Below the pieces are notes generated by a model. It had not been told where the DNA came from. It saw nothing but the letters and a program-made list of their open reading frames with translations, and made no database searches. This document shows, one piece after another, positions 48,227 to 58,261 of a DNA stretch of 64,000 nt. The position numbers and the translations under genes are program-made. Position 1 is the first letter of the stretch. Each line of letters opens with the position of its first letter. The stretch covers positions 310,001 through 374,000 of the forward strand of contig LLEY01000032.1 of NCBI GenBank assembly GCA_001414485.1, in the 5' to 3' direction. Source of the stretch: Calycina herbarum. Its lineage: Eukaryota > Ascomycota > Leotiomycetes > Helotiales > Pezizellaceae.

Positions 48227-48788
48227 CAATATTCCATTTTTCTCTATTTCCAAGTACATCACGAACCCGCAAGCACTTACAGCGCCTCATTAAATTTGCA
48301 AAAACCCTCCACCTCGTACTACTCAAGCTCAAAAGATAGAGTGACCATCAGGCAATTCTTTCAATTTCGGCTATTTCAAAGTTTCATTGCAGAGATGAGC
48401 TGTTTTTGCTTCTTCTTTCTAGCGACCGACCAGCTACATATGACATTCACGACTATCCAGCAATCTAACAGCAAATCTTATCCCGCTCAAAAATCAAGAC
48501 AAGGTAGAAGCTTAATAATCTGCTTTCAGAACTATGGGGAGCAGTGTTTGAATTTAGGAGACAAATCATCTGATTAAATCTATGAATAAAATGCACCAAT
48601 AAAATGCCACTTCAAGCGCGCTGAGCCTGGATTATGATTCGTTACCGGGTAAATATTTTGCTGTTAGCCGAACCCTGCAAGCGAGACAAAATAGTGAGGC
48701 TGCAAAAATTAGGCTGCTGGCAAACAATGGAATGAAGTCAAGGACTGATCTTTTGCTTTGCTACATCTCCAATCCATTTCCTGCCAAC
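48227..48788. other. intergenic region upstream of the phosphorylase-domain gene
   Basis: No gene recognised. An in-frame ATG at 48732 would extend the next protein by 19 residues. I prefer 48789 because family similarity begins immediately after it. Confidence 0.45.
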
Positions 48789-49998
48789 ATGGAAACTCAA
48801 AACCCAAAACTCAAAGATTATACCGTTGGCTGGATTTGCGCGATTGCTGTGGAACTCGCAGCCGCAATCACAATTCTAGATGAAGAGTACCCTTCACCTC
48901 CTTACCCCCCCACCGACAACAATACATACTCTTTCGGTCGTGTTGGAGAGCATAATGTTGTGATCGCGTATTTACCAGATGGTGGAATTGGCACAACATG
49001 GGCTGCAACGGTAGCTACACAAATGGCATCTCGGTTCGCCTCTCCGATTTTGCCTCATGGTTGGAGTAGCGGGTGGAGTTCCTAGCAAAGAACATGATAT
49101 CAGGCTCGGAGATGTTGTCATCAGTGAGCCTTCAGATCAGAACGGTGGGGTTATTCAATACCTTTTTGGCAAGACAGGGAAGGATGGCAAAGTGAAACGG
49201 ACGGGGTGGCTCAATTCGCCACCTCCAGTATTGTTGACGGCACTTAAGAAGCTTCGTGTCAATGATATGATTGGAAATATCAATTTCGAGGAGAAGATGG
49301 CTCCTTTTGCATCCCTCCCGACCTTTCAACACCAAACGACTACATTTGACACTCTGTACGAAGCCACTCATGATCATGTTGTGGGACCGACTTGCGATGA
49401 ATGTGGCAATGAGAATGTTGTTCAGCGAATCGAACGTCAGAAAGCCACTCCAATCCTACACTACGGAACAATTGCATCTGATAACCAGGTTATGAAAGAC
49501 GCAGAGACCCGAGACAAGTATAGCAAAGAACTTGGCGGGATCCTCTGTTTTGAAATGGAGGCTGCGGGCATAATGAACACTTTACCATGTCTAGTGATTC
49601 GAGGAATATGCGACTATTCAGATTTTCATAAGAATAAACGATGGCAACCATATGCTTCCGCAACGGCAGCTGTAGTGGCAAAGGAATTGTTGAAGCTTGT
49701 CCCGACTAGCTCGGCGGCAAACACGCCAACCATGAGCTCAGTTCTTGGTATATCAGAGGGTAAGTTTACATTTCGCCTCTTCATTTTCAGTTCACTAATC
49801 CATACCTTTTCAGAATTGTTAGAAAGCAGTAAAAGTGGGAGAAATTTTGTTCAAGGGAGTTCTCACCAAACAATCAGCAACGGAGGTGTTGGCTATAATG
49901 GTGATACCAGATTCTCCGGGAGTCAAACGATCGGTAAGAAAACTCTCAAAAGTGTCTAGTCACCACTAACACCTTTAATAGGTGGATATAAATCTTAA
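48789..49998 (+). CDS. nucleoside-phosphorylase-domain protein of the NLR-associated fungal type, with apparent frameshift
   Basis: The N-terminus (YTVGWICAIAVELAAAITIL, DEEYPSPPYPPTDNNTYSFG, then VVIAYLPDGGIGTTWAATVA) and the later block (CFEMEAAGIMNTLPCLVIRG, ICDYSDFHKNKRWQPYASAT) identify the PNP/UDP-phosphorylase domain found as effector domain in many fungal NLR-like proteins. The frame breaks at about 49036-49056, just before LMVGVAGGVPSKEHDIRLGD. The two halves need a one-base insertion or two-base deletion (a TC dinucleotide is the simplest) to explain them. Downstream exons 49057-49759, 49814-49933 and 49982-49998 end in a Gly/Asn/Ser-rich tail (GGVGYNGDTRFSGSQTIGG). No NACHT or repeat domain follows. 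As sequenced the gene is broken, so it may be a pseudogene, or the break is an assembly error. The domain would cleave nucleosides or related N-glycosides (family inference). Confidence 0.75.
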
Positions 49999-50058
49999 GG
50001 TTTGGTTTTCGGCCTTTTCAATGCCTTCGCTGCTATCCATTATTATTCTTGTAACCTC

Positions 50059-52072
50059 CTATTTACAATTAGCAAATATCATCTGGTATTTTGGAAATGT
50101 ATCTTCTATGCCAACTGCTTGTGACCCGTCCAACCTCCCATATCCAAAGTAAACTCCACCTCTGACCGTCCAAACTCCATTATTCACTACCATTTGACTT
50201 TCAGCTGGTTTAAAATCAGCGGTCGAAAACTTGGTGCATTTCTCCAGAGGCAAAATGACATTCTCATAAAAATGCTGCATCCACTTCTCTCCGTTTTTAC
50301 TGGTGTTCTCGGCTGGATTATCTAGGCACCATTTTATTGCGTCTGCGTAGTATTGGCAGGAATCTTTCATGACATACCTCTGCCACTCTGTGGCAGCCAA
50401 GCTTTCTATAATGCTTTTGTTGCAACTGGGTGGAAGTTTTTTCATCCAATCGACGTATGGCGTTGAATTTTCGATTGGTTTGCCAAATCCAAGCTCAAGC
50501 AGCACAATAGCCAGCCGCTTCTCGGGAGCTTGAGGATCAAGCGTATCATTGTGCGACCCCGCTTTCATTTCTGTTCTCCAGTCGAAAGAAAGCCAGGGTT
50601 CTTCCCAAGTATACGAAGATCGATGTGAAATTGCAAGTGGTCCGTTGCGGAAAAAACATATGTCTTTTTTTCCCCAATTTCTTTTTACCCAGGGGGTCGA
50701 GTAGAGCTGTAGAACAGAGGAGGCCAAAACCAACGCAATGGCCCACCGATCAGCGAGGCTTAAGTGGTTGCGCTCTTGGGTCAGCGCGATACTCAGCGCG
50801 GCTGCGAGTGTATGTCCCTCCCTCAATGTTTTTTGATCTGGTGGGTTGACGAGCTTAACCGAGTAGCTGTGATTTTCGTCATCGAGAAAGCTAACATACG
50901 ACGACAACTTCGGTGATTTGGAGGCCTTGCTTATGAAACCACAGAACTCCTTTATCGGGGCTCCAGAAGGGTGACCCACTTTCGGAGTATCCACGAAGGA
51001 AACTTTCTTCTTAACGGTGCTGGGCATTTTCTCAATGATCTCAAACATCGCCTGGCCATGTCCCCAATGGTTTGTTGGCTGTGGCTGCGTCTCTTCAAAT
51101 AGCAAGTACATACAGAAATCAGCCTTTTCTGACTCTCTGTGCTTCAGAAGCAGCCTGAATCGATGTTTCGATTTGCAATTGCAATTCCATGCTTCCGAGA
51201 AGAGTTTATATAATGCTTTTGCATAGGTGCAGATTTTCAAGAGTGGCAGTTTGCTGATATTTTCCTCGTATTTGGGCGAGGTTCCATCAATGAGGGCGTG
51301 TCTACACCATGGGTCAATAAACCCCGGAGCGTGTTGTTGTTTTCTTCCACACATTGGCAAAGGTCTTCGAGTTGGCTAGCATCCCATAGGGTCTTCTGCT
51401 TCTGTCAACAGAAACTTGTCAGTCATGTACCCGCTTTTGGTGCCCAAAAACGCTTACTCTAATATGTCCCAGGTCCCCTTCTTCATTTATTGAGGTTGTA
51501 GCATTGAGCTGTATAGTGAGACCCCTGAGCTCCTTGTCTAAAGCACCCAAATTGTACCTTAACACATGCAAGGTTGTCAGAGAGGATTCCCATGAAAGTC
51601 TTTGAGAACCTGGTGAATCTGATTCTGCTGGGGTTGAGAACTCATTGAGTAATGATGGTTCTAACTCAGAGCTAAACAAACAAGTTTCGTGATTCTCTTT
51701 AATGACTGAATGTAAAGGGAGGTTTTGAGCAATGACGTCCGCGAAAAACAAGTACAGCCCTTGTAATCTTTGCTTGAAACTTGGGTAGCGCAAACCTGTG
51801 TAATACCAAGACCTCCGGCTCTCCCTTCTCCCTTCAAAATCTTCCGCTTCTGCTCGAGTTGCGACGAGCAGGGACCAAAATACAGAGTCGACAGCTTTTG
51901 CAACCTGGATAACACCCATAGAGGTCTCCTCTCCGACAAGAAGGGGGTTGGGCTTGGGAAGCTCTTTCGCAAAGGGAACATGGGTGGGTGTTTCGGGGAA
52001 GGACTGTGGGTTTTCGGAGAGGTTATTTGCCAAGCGCTTCGATTGGTTCGTTGGTGACATTGTGGGATTCAT
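50059..52072 (-). CDS. DUF7580 domain-containing protein with apparent frameshift
   Basis: Exon 1 is 52072-51458 (205 codons). After a 56-base intron, exon 2 starts at 51401 (KQKTLWDASQLEDLCQCVEE) and then stops in frame at 51237-51239. From about 51275 the neighbouring frame carries on as KYEENISKLPLLKICTYAKA to the stop at 50059. It includes LSLADRWAIALVLASSVLQL and YVMKDSCQYYADAIKWCLDN, the hallmark of DUF7580, a fungal domain associated with HeLo-like/prion-inhibition and NLR loci. One missing base in the C-run at 51274-51276 would unite the frames. The coding sequence is otherwise open over about 430 codons, so the break is recent or artificial. It is convergent with the phosphorylase-domain gene, 60 bases between stops. 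Biochemical function is unknown. Confidence 0.74.
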
Positions 52073-52253
52073 TATCCGAATATGCGAGCTCTACAGGTGC
52101 TGTAGGTTTGCTTTGATGTGGAAGAAATGCAGTTGGGTGTCCAATACGTACCTAATTAGTCGCCTCGGCGCTGAAGTGCTTTCGGGTCAGGGGTGTTCTC
52201 ACTGGTCCTCAACCAATCTTCAGCCTTGAGCAACCTCGGAAACAGTCAACACG
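52073..52253. promoter_or_regulatory. short divergent promoter between DUF7580 and zinc-finger genes
   Basis: Only 181 bases separate the two divergent start codons, so the genes probably share control elements. No specific motif is identified. Confidence 0.45.
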
Positions 52254-54106
52254 ATGTCAAACGAACAGCATCGAGAGCAAGCAACAATCGATGGCATAGG
52301 TCGCATTTGTGACACCCAGTTTTCTTTCATTGAAGCGAAACTTTCCCGTGCTGGCAAAGCGTCGTCGAAACTTTCTTCTCTGGGTGACGAATACAGTCGT
52401 TTCAAATTATGGGCTGGAAATATCGGCGCCCTTCAACCCGGCAATCTCAAGACTTCTCTTCGGTATCGCCTGAGAAAGGTAGCTCGAGTGGAAAAATACA
52501 TTGCGGACCTGCTAAAAGACCTGGAGGGTCTTTTAAAGGACTGTTAGTACTCAAACATGTCCAAACGTGCTGGTTTAAATTATTCTTCAGTTGATTTCAC
52601 GATCGAAATAAGTCTTAACAAGACCCCCACTACCGTGGGAACGCTTGAGACTCGGGATAATACCCGTTATTTAGATGATGAAGATTTCACTTTTGAGGGC
52701 GAAGATATCTCTGAGGCTGGAATGATACTTGTTGCAATTGGAGCTACAATTACCAACCTCTTTCGACTTTCTGGGTTTATCCGAGAAGCAGTCCCGCATG
52801 ATAGATTTGAGAAGGCAGTTGAACGTTCTGCGAAGCGTGAATATGCTTTCCAAAGCACCCCCGACGTTTACCATGTCCAAGACAAATATCCCCGCCTCAG
52901 AAACGAATCAATGAAATGGCTTCGAGAACGCTTAGCACAAGCTATAACCCATCGTCGAGAATACTTGCGATATTGTTCCGAACACCAAGACCATTTTAAA
53001 TCATTTGACTCGCAAGATGTAACCGACGAAACAACGGTTTATGGGGGAACTTCAGCGTCAAGCGTGCTTCCAAAGGCATTTGAGCAATTAGATCTGGGAG
53101 GATCACGTTCTTCGTTTTCTGATACCTCTTCCCTCAATTCTGAATCTACTGTCAGTGTTGGAGAGGACTATAACGATCGCCTATACCTCCCGCCACTGGA
53201 TGATGTCAATGGCGGCGCGAGTGAGTTTGAATGCCCATTTTGTCATATCGTCCTTCATGATATTGACCGTCAAGGTTTGTGGAAGTAAGTCACTAGCTCA
53301 TATTGAGGCGATCAAATAGTCACTGAATGATTCAAAATAGAAACCATGCCTTCAAAGATCTTCGGCCCTACGTGTGTACATTTCGAGATTGCACACACAA
53401 GAAGCTGTTCTCCAGCCGCACAGAGTGGTTTAATCATGAAATGCAATCCCACCGGTCACAATGGCGTTGTCCCTTCTGTTCACATGGTTCAATACCAACT
53501 CTTGAGCTGTTTTACGAGCATGTTCGAATACAACATATGCAGCAGTTACCTGAAGGCGAGTTGGAGACCTTGTCTTCTTTCAGTAGGCAAAATCCGAAAC
53601 AGTTTGACTGTTCGTCCTGCACGTTTTGTTCCAATTGGGAAACAAAACTCAAAACTCAAGGGACACAAACTGTTAGCCTGAGTCGACTGAGAAGGTATAT
53701 CGGCGGGCATTTGGAACAGCTCGCATTTTCAGTAATACGCGGATTGGATTTGAATCAGGATCAGCATAGTAGTGATTCAAGCGAGGCGGGCGAAGCTTCC
53801 GATGTCGAGATCCAAAGTGTAGAAATCGAACAGAACGAGGGTACGCGAGCACCTATAATGCCTGAAGTTAGCGAGGAGTCATCTTCAAATTCTTCAGAGG
53901 ATGATGATCTACCACCTCCAATTCGGCGAAGTCCCAGTGCGGGAGGTTATGGAGCTCGAGGATGGTGGGTGTGTTGCTCATGCAACCGAGAGGTCGATCC
54001 GTTGATATGGACAGACGACTGTCCAGACTGTGGTCATACTAAATGTGATTATTGTACTTCTGCTCAACCGGGATCTCCTTGGGGGAGGTCTGAGGCTTAT
54101 TTTTAG
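52254..54106 (+). CDS. multi-zinc-finger (C2H2-like) protein of the fungal NLR-neighbour type
   Basis: Exons 52254-52542, 52591-53284 and 53341-54106 give 582 residues, intact. The N-terminal helical domain (LGDEYSRFKLWAGNIGALQP, YRLRKVARVEKYIADLLKDL) and the middle one (ATITNLFRLSGFIREAVPHD, WLRERLAQAITHRREYLRYC) are characteristic of a large ascomycete family. Zinc-finger-like segments follow: ECPFCHIVL, then NHAFKDLRPYVCTFRDC with EWFNHEMQSH, WRCPFCSHG with EHVRIQH, and FDCSSC ending in HLEQLAF. The C-terminus has an acidic Ser stretch (EESSSNSSEDDDLPPP) and a zinc ribbon, WVCCSCNREVDPLIW with CPDCGHTKCDYC. The molecular role is unknown; relatives often sit next to, or are fused with, NACHT and HET-type proteins (recalled knowledge). 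No transmembrane segment or signal peptide is present. Confidence 0.85.
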
Positions 54107-54818
54107 GCACTCCTGCTGGAAATTTACGATCTCTTGAATATCTAGCAGTATATCCCAATTAAGCTACTCGACCTAACGCTTAACCCTTTTCCTTTAATGC
54201 TTTGAAAGCTGAACTTTAATGCCAAGTCATACTTGGAATTTCAACACATTACTCTGTATAAATTCGATTTATTATGCTCCGGAAACTTTTTAGTACAGCA
54301 AAGATATACAAATTGTGTACTAACACCATAATATAACTTTAAACCCTTCTATGTATATATTTTGCGGAGAGAACTATACTTTTTGCGTTGTAATTCATTA
54401 ATAAACTGACTACTCCTTCTTATCTACTATGTATTAATACCAGATCTATGAAAACCATGCACTGAGTGCGAAGCAATAAAGTATAGAAGTTCTGAAACTC
54501 ACCGAAAGCAGAGGTTCTACGAGTGAAGCTCATTTGGCTAATAATCAAACACTTCTAGAAAATGGGCAGCTCTCTAGATCACCAAATTTTAAGGCTAAGA
54601 AGAGGGAGACCAAGCCCTTAAACTCTGTAGACAAACAAGCTTTTCGCTAACAGATTTTTTTAAAAGACTAGAAGAATCTGATCTCGTCTCTTATTAGAGA
54701 AAAGGGAGAAACTCTACTACAGCTGTAGTAAAAGTATAATTACAACAAGCCGTATATAACTTGAGAATAATTCTAATCAAGGTAGTAAAAATATCTAAGT
54801 ATCTCATCTTCATCTTAA
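54107..54818. other. AT-rich spacer containing repeat copy 1
   Basis: Strongly AT-rich, without coding capacity. The segment 54358-54509 resembles two stretches beyond the DUF3176 gene (see the repeat entries at 57246-57419 and 57460-57550). Confidence 0.5.
54358..54509 (+). repeat. AT-rich direct repeat, copy 1
   Basis: Words shared with 57246-57419 in the same order are TTTGCGGAGAGAAC, AATTCATTA, TTATCTAC, AGATCTAT, ATGAGTGCG-like (here CTGAGTGCG) and CTGAAACTCACC. Identity is moderate, roughly 60-70 percent by eye. Confidence 0.5.
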
Positions 54819-56797
54819 CTAGCATTGTCTATCAATGTCCAACTTCCAAGAATCTTTACAACGTTGTACCTCTATTGTAGAACTCTCTATACTTTTCTTC
54901 AGCACACTTCTCTTCTCATTCCTCATTTCAATATCCGCAACATGTGGACCATACAAAAGCAAAACAGCATTCGAAGACTTCCACATCATCTTCTCGGAGC
55001 TCCAAACTATAGTAACGACAAGAAAAGCGATGGAACCAAAAATCAACAACAAGGGAAATACCATCCAAGCCCAACGAACATCCATAATCACCTTCTCGCG
55101 CACGGCAAACCCAGTAATGCTGTATTTTTCATTCTCAGAGCATTCACGGAAGTACTGAGATAGACTGAGCGTGAGACTATTTATCAACGGACCCGGTGGG
55201 TTCAGAGAAAGGATATTAGTCAGGGCGTTTTCGGATTTGCTTTTCCAGACAGTGCCGTTGCGGGTGACGACTTTCATTTGCGTGAGATACATTTGGAGTG
55301 AGGAGTCGAGATGGGCTTGTGCTTGTGCAGAGACGACGAAGGCGTTTCCGGTTAGGCTGGCGAACATTTTGTGTTTGTCTTCCGTGTCCACTATTGTAGT
55401 CAAGTTGTCGAGTCTTGAATCTGGTGGGAGGATGTAGGGGGAGTTTGCTGGAAGACCCAGGTCGCTTGAATCTGGTCTCAAGATTATATCTCGATATTTT
55501 TTGGGTTTGCTTTGGTTGTTGGAATGGGGAGGTTGATTGTCGATCCAGGTGTTGATGATTGGATTCTTCGCAGTATTCCCGTGCACAACACTCATGTTCA
55601 ATGTTTGTACGCAATACGATAAAGAACAGATATGGCTACTGAGTTGTTTTTCGTATGTGATGGTTTCATTTGTCCGATCAAAAGCTATTGTTGCAAATGT
55701 CATGATGGGATTTGAGATACCGAGATATGTACCAGAAACACTTTGGGGTAAATCCGTCGTTATAAACCATTGAGTTCCGCTACCTGTCCCGTTGAGGCCA
55801 AAATTTGCTTTGATAGGAAATTTGACAACGTTTGGCAAGTCCCACGAGCAATTGAAGGTGTTCTGGCGATTTTCTTTGCATGTGGAGGTCCAGTTCCAGC
55901 TCTCAAGACTCTGGCATTTTCCACACACGGCCAAGGACGGGTACGCGTTCCAGGTACAGTTGCTTTCTGGACAACTTGGCTGATAGGTATCTGCTCTTAT
56001 TGGCGTCAACATACTTCCTTGTATGATATCGCTTACCCTGTTTTGTGTGACGTTATTGGCCAAAGTATATTGTTTCGCCCTGAGAGAAACCGCGTGCTCG
56101 GAATCCTTGAGGAAAGAACGGAGAGGATAGTCAGTGACCTGTTGCACCATGGGACTAAAAGCAACATTCCCAATGATGATCAGTGCCCCTAGAACTGCTA
56201 TCGATCGAATGTTGAACAAAAGCTTGATCGAATCGGTGTAGCTGCCTCGTGTGGTGTTGTCAAAGGTTTCTAGGTCACTGAGACGTTGCTTCTTTCGAAA
56301 CCACAGCCATCTTTGTTGTGCCACACACTCCGTTGTAATGAATAGCATGGTGGTTTGAGCAACCCCAGTTAAAATGGAAATGGCACTGTTGAATGTGATG
56401 AAGTAGTTCCAGTCTTGAGAAGGCCGTTGGTTCATTATTGATAACATGACGACGACGGATACCATGGCAAGGACACTTGAAGCAGCAGCCAGTATCTCCG
56501 TGAACCAAGAATCGTCGATTCGTTGTTTGAGATCCGAAAGGAACATTCGAGATTTGATGCAGGATCTACGCTTTTTGGTGATAGTTGTCGAGCTTTCCAA
56601 ACTTTTCTGCTTCATCATTCCTACTTCGCACGGTTCTGATGTTGGGTTTGTACATAATGTCGATACTGTAGATGAAGTTTTGGTTGTTTCGAACTAGTAA
56701 TTGTTATTAATCTGAAGAATCAAGTTATAGCCCGAAGAAAACTCACATTTCTGTTCTCCAAGTCAGCACTCGCAGCTTTCAAGAAGGATAGACCCAT
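54819..56797 (-). CDS. DUF3176 family integral membrane protein
   Basis: Exons 56797-56747 and 56693-54819 give 641 residues. The order of elements fits DUF3176. There is a short cytoplasmic N-terminus, then helices WFTEILAAASSVLAMVSVVV and FITFNSAISILTGVAQTTML. The family signature FITTECVAQQRWLWFRKKQR is followed by LSDLETFDNTTRGS, a third helix (IAVLGALIIIGNVAFSPMVQ), a large Asn-glycosylatable extracellular domain with many Cys (CPESNCTWNAY), and a final helix (WMVFPLLLIFGSIAFLVVTI) followed by WSSEKMMWKSSNAVLLLYG. Members are abundant in filamentous ascomycetes and have no known function. The first exon was chosen because it begins with a good ATG and joins in phase across GTGAGT to TACTAG. 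Confidence 0.9.
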
Positions 56798-57245
56798 CTT
56801 GTGCTTCAAGTGTGTATCAAATAAACTGATTTCCGAAGCGAGCCAGAAGATAACTACTTATAAGCCCCAAACCCAGCTCCAAATTCTCATTTTTATTTAT
56901 GGAATCAATATTGGGGCTGACATGTAAACTTCGTACAGTAGATGATAACGCACTGCCAAAACACACCAGAAAATAACACCGGGTACAATATTGCGCTCCA
57001 TTGCAGACGCATGCCAATGATTCTATAGCTTGTACCATTTTCCCCGCTTACTGTATTAGGCGCAATAATTCCAGTCTTCCCAGTCTTCCAAAATACTTAA
57101 AACGAAATTGTTCTCGAAGAATCTTTTCTTCAAGGGGAGGCCACATGGAGGCCACATGCTTATCACGGACACCCCGTGGGGCTTCAACTCGCTTACCCAC
57201 CACACCACATCAACAACGTGGCAATGTAATCTCAAACCTTCCACA

Positions 57246-57419
57246 TTTTGCAGAGAAAACTCTGCTTCTTGTGTAACAATTCATTAAAAAAAATAGATTA
57301 CCCTTTATTTTATCTACGAAGCTATACTAGATCTATACCAAACATGTGAAATTTTCCGAAACCGTACGATGAGTGCGTGGCGATAACGTGTGGGGGCCTG
57401 AACACTCACCCAAAGGGAG
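57246..57419 (+). repeat. AT-rich direct repeat, copy 2
   Basis: Matches copy 1 (54358-54509) in the same orientation on the other side of the DUF3176 gene. Shared words are TTTTGCAGAGAAAACT, CAATTCATTA, TTATCTAC, AGATCTAT, GATGAGTGCGTGGC and CTGAACACTCACC. Confidence 0.5.
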
Positions 57420-57459
57420 GCTGGAGAAGAATGAGAAGGTGGCACATCAATACCAAATC

Positions 57460-57550
57460 CATGCAAACCATGCGCAATTTCCAAAATCCCCACCATGAGT
57501 GCATGGCAACAACGTGTGCGAGCTCTGAAACTCACCTGATAAAACGAGGC
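57460..57550 (+). repeat. AT-rich direct repeat, copy 3 (partial)
   Basis: Repeats the distal part of copy 2: CCATGAGTGCATGGCAACAA and CGTGTGCGAGCTCTGAAACT then CACC, followed by GAGGCTG as in copy 2. Confidence 0.5.
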
Positions 57551-58261
57551 TGTATGAAAATAGGAAACTTGTCGGTGAGCACGTAAGCAATAGGTTAAAT
57601 GTAGGCCGACATTGTAAGTTGCAGTATTAGGTCTCCTCTATAGCGTCTCCCAACGTGAAAGACCCAACGCAAACAGAATAAACTCACCCCTAAAGCTACA
57701 GTATCAAAAACGAGTATCTTACACATAAACTTACACTTCCATCTTATTTCTGCCAATTCTTCCCCTCGAATAATCTTCCTTTCTAGTATTCGCAAAATCA
57801 CCTATTTGCGTGCAATATCCACAGCAAGGCAGTTAATCTAAGTAATCTAATCTAATCAAGACAAGTAAAATGAACCTAATATAATCCAATCTTCAAGAAG
57901 AACGACAGTCTCTCCAGGCTGACGCAAAAAAAGGCCCGAGAAAGGGGGAGTTCAAACACATGTTCGTGAGATTCTTAGGGTCCGATTTTTGAGGCTGAGA
58001 ATGGATGGATTAAAGCCCCCAAATAAACACCGCAAGAAAACCACTTTTAAGGTTACAGACTAGTCAAAATAGTTTTTCAAGATGAGGCTGGGAGGATTGA
58101 GTTCTTCTATTATTAGGTAATGGGGATGATGGTACGTCACCATAATCCCATAGTCTTAGAGCCGCAATGAAATTACAGTTTTAATGAGTACCATATATCC
58201 CGAGGGAGTATCTCAGACACACAAGCTTTTTGACCCCGTTAAAACATTTCAATCCAACAAG

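Larger units (their letters stand above)
56798..58261. other. intergenic region with repeats
   Basis: It contains the DUF3176 promoter, two degenerate repeat copies (57246-57419 and 57460-57550) and the promoter of the beta-helix gene. No gene is seen. Confidence 0.5.
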
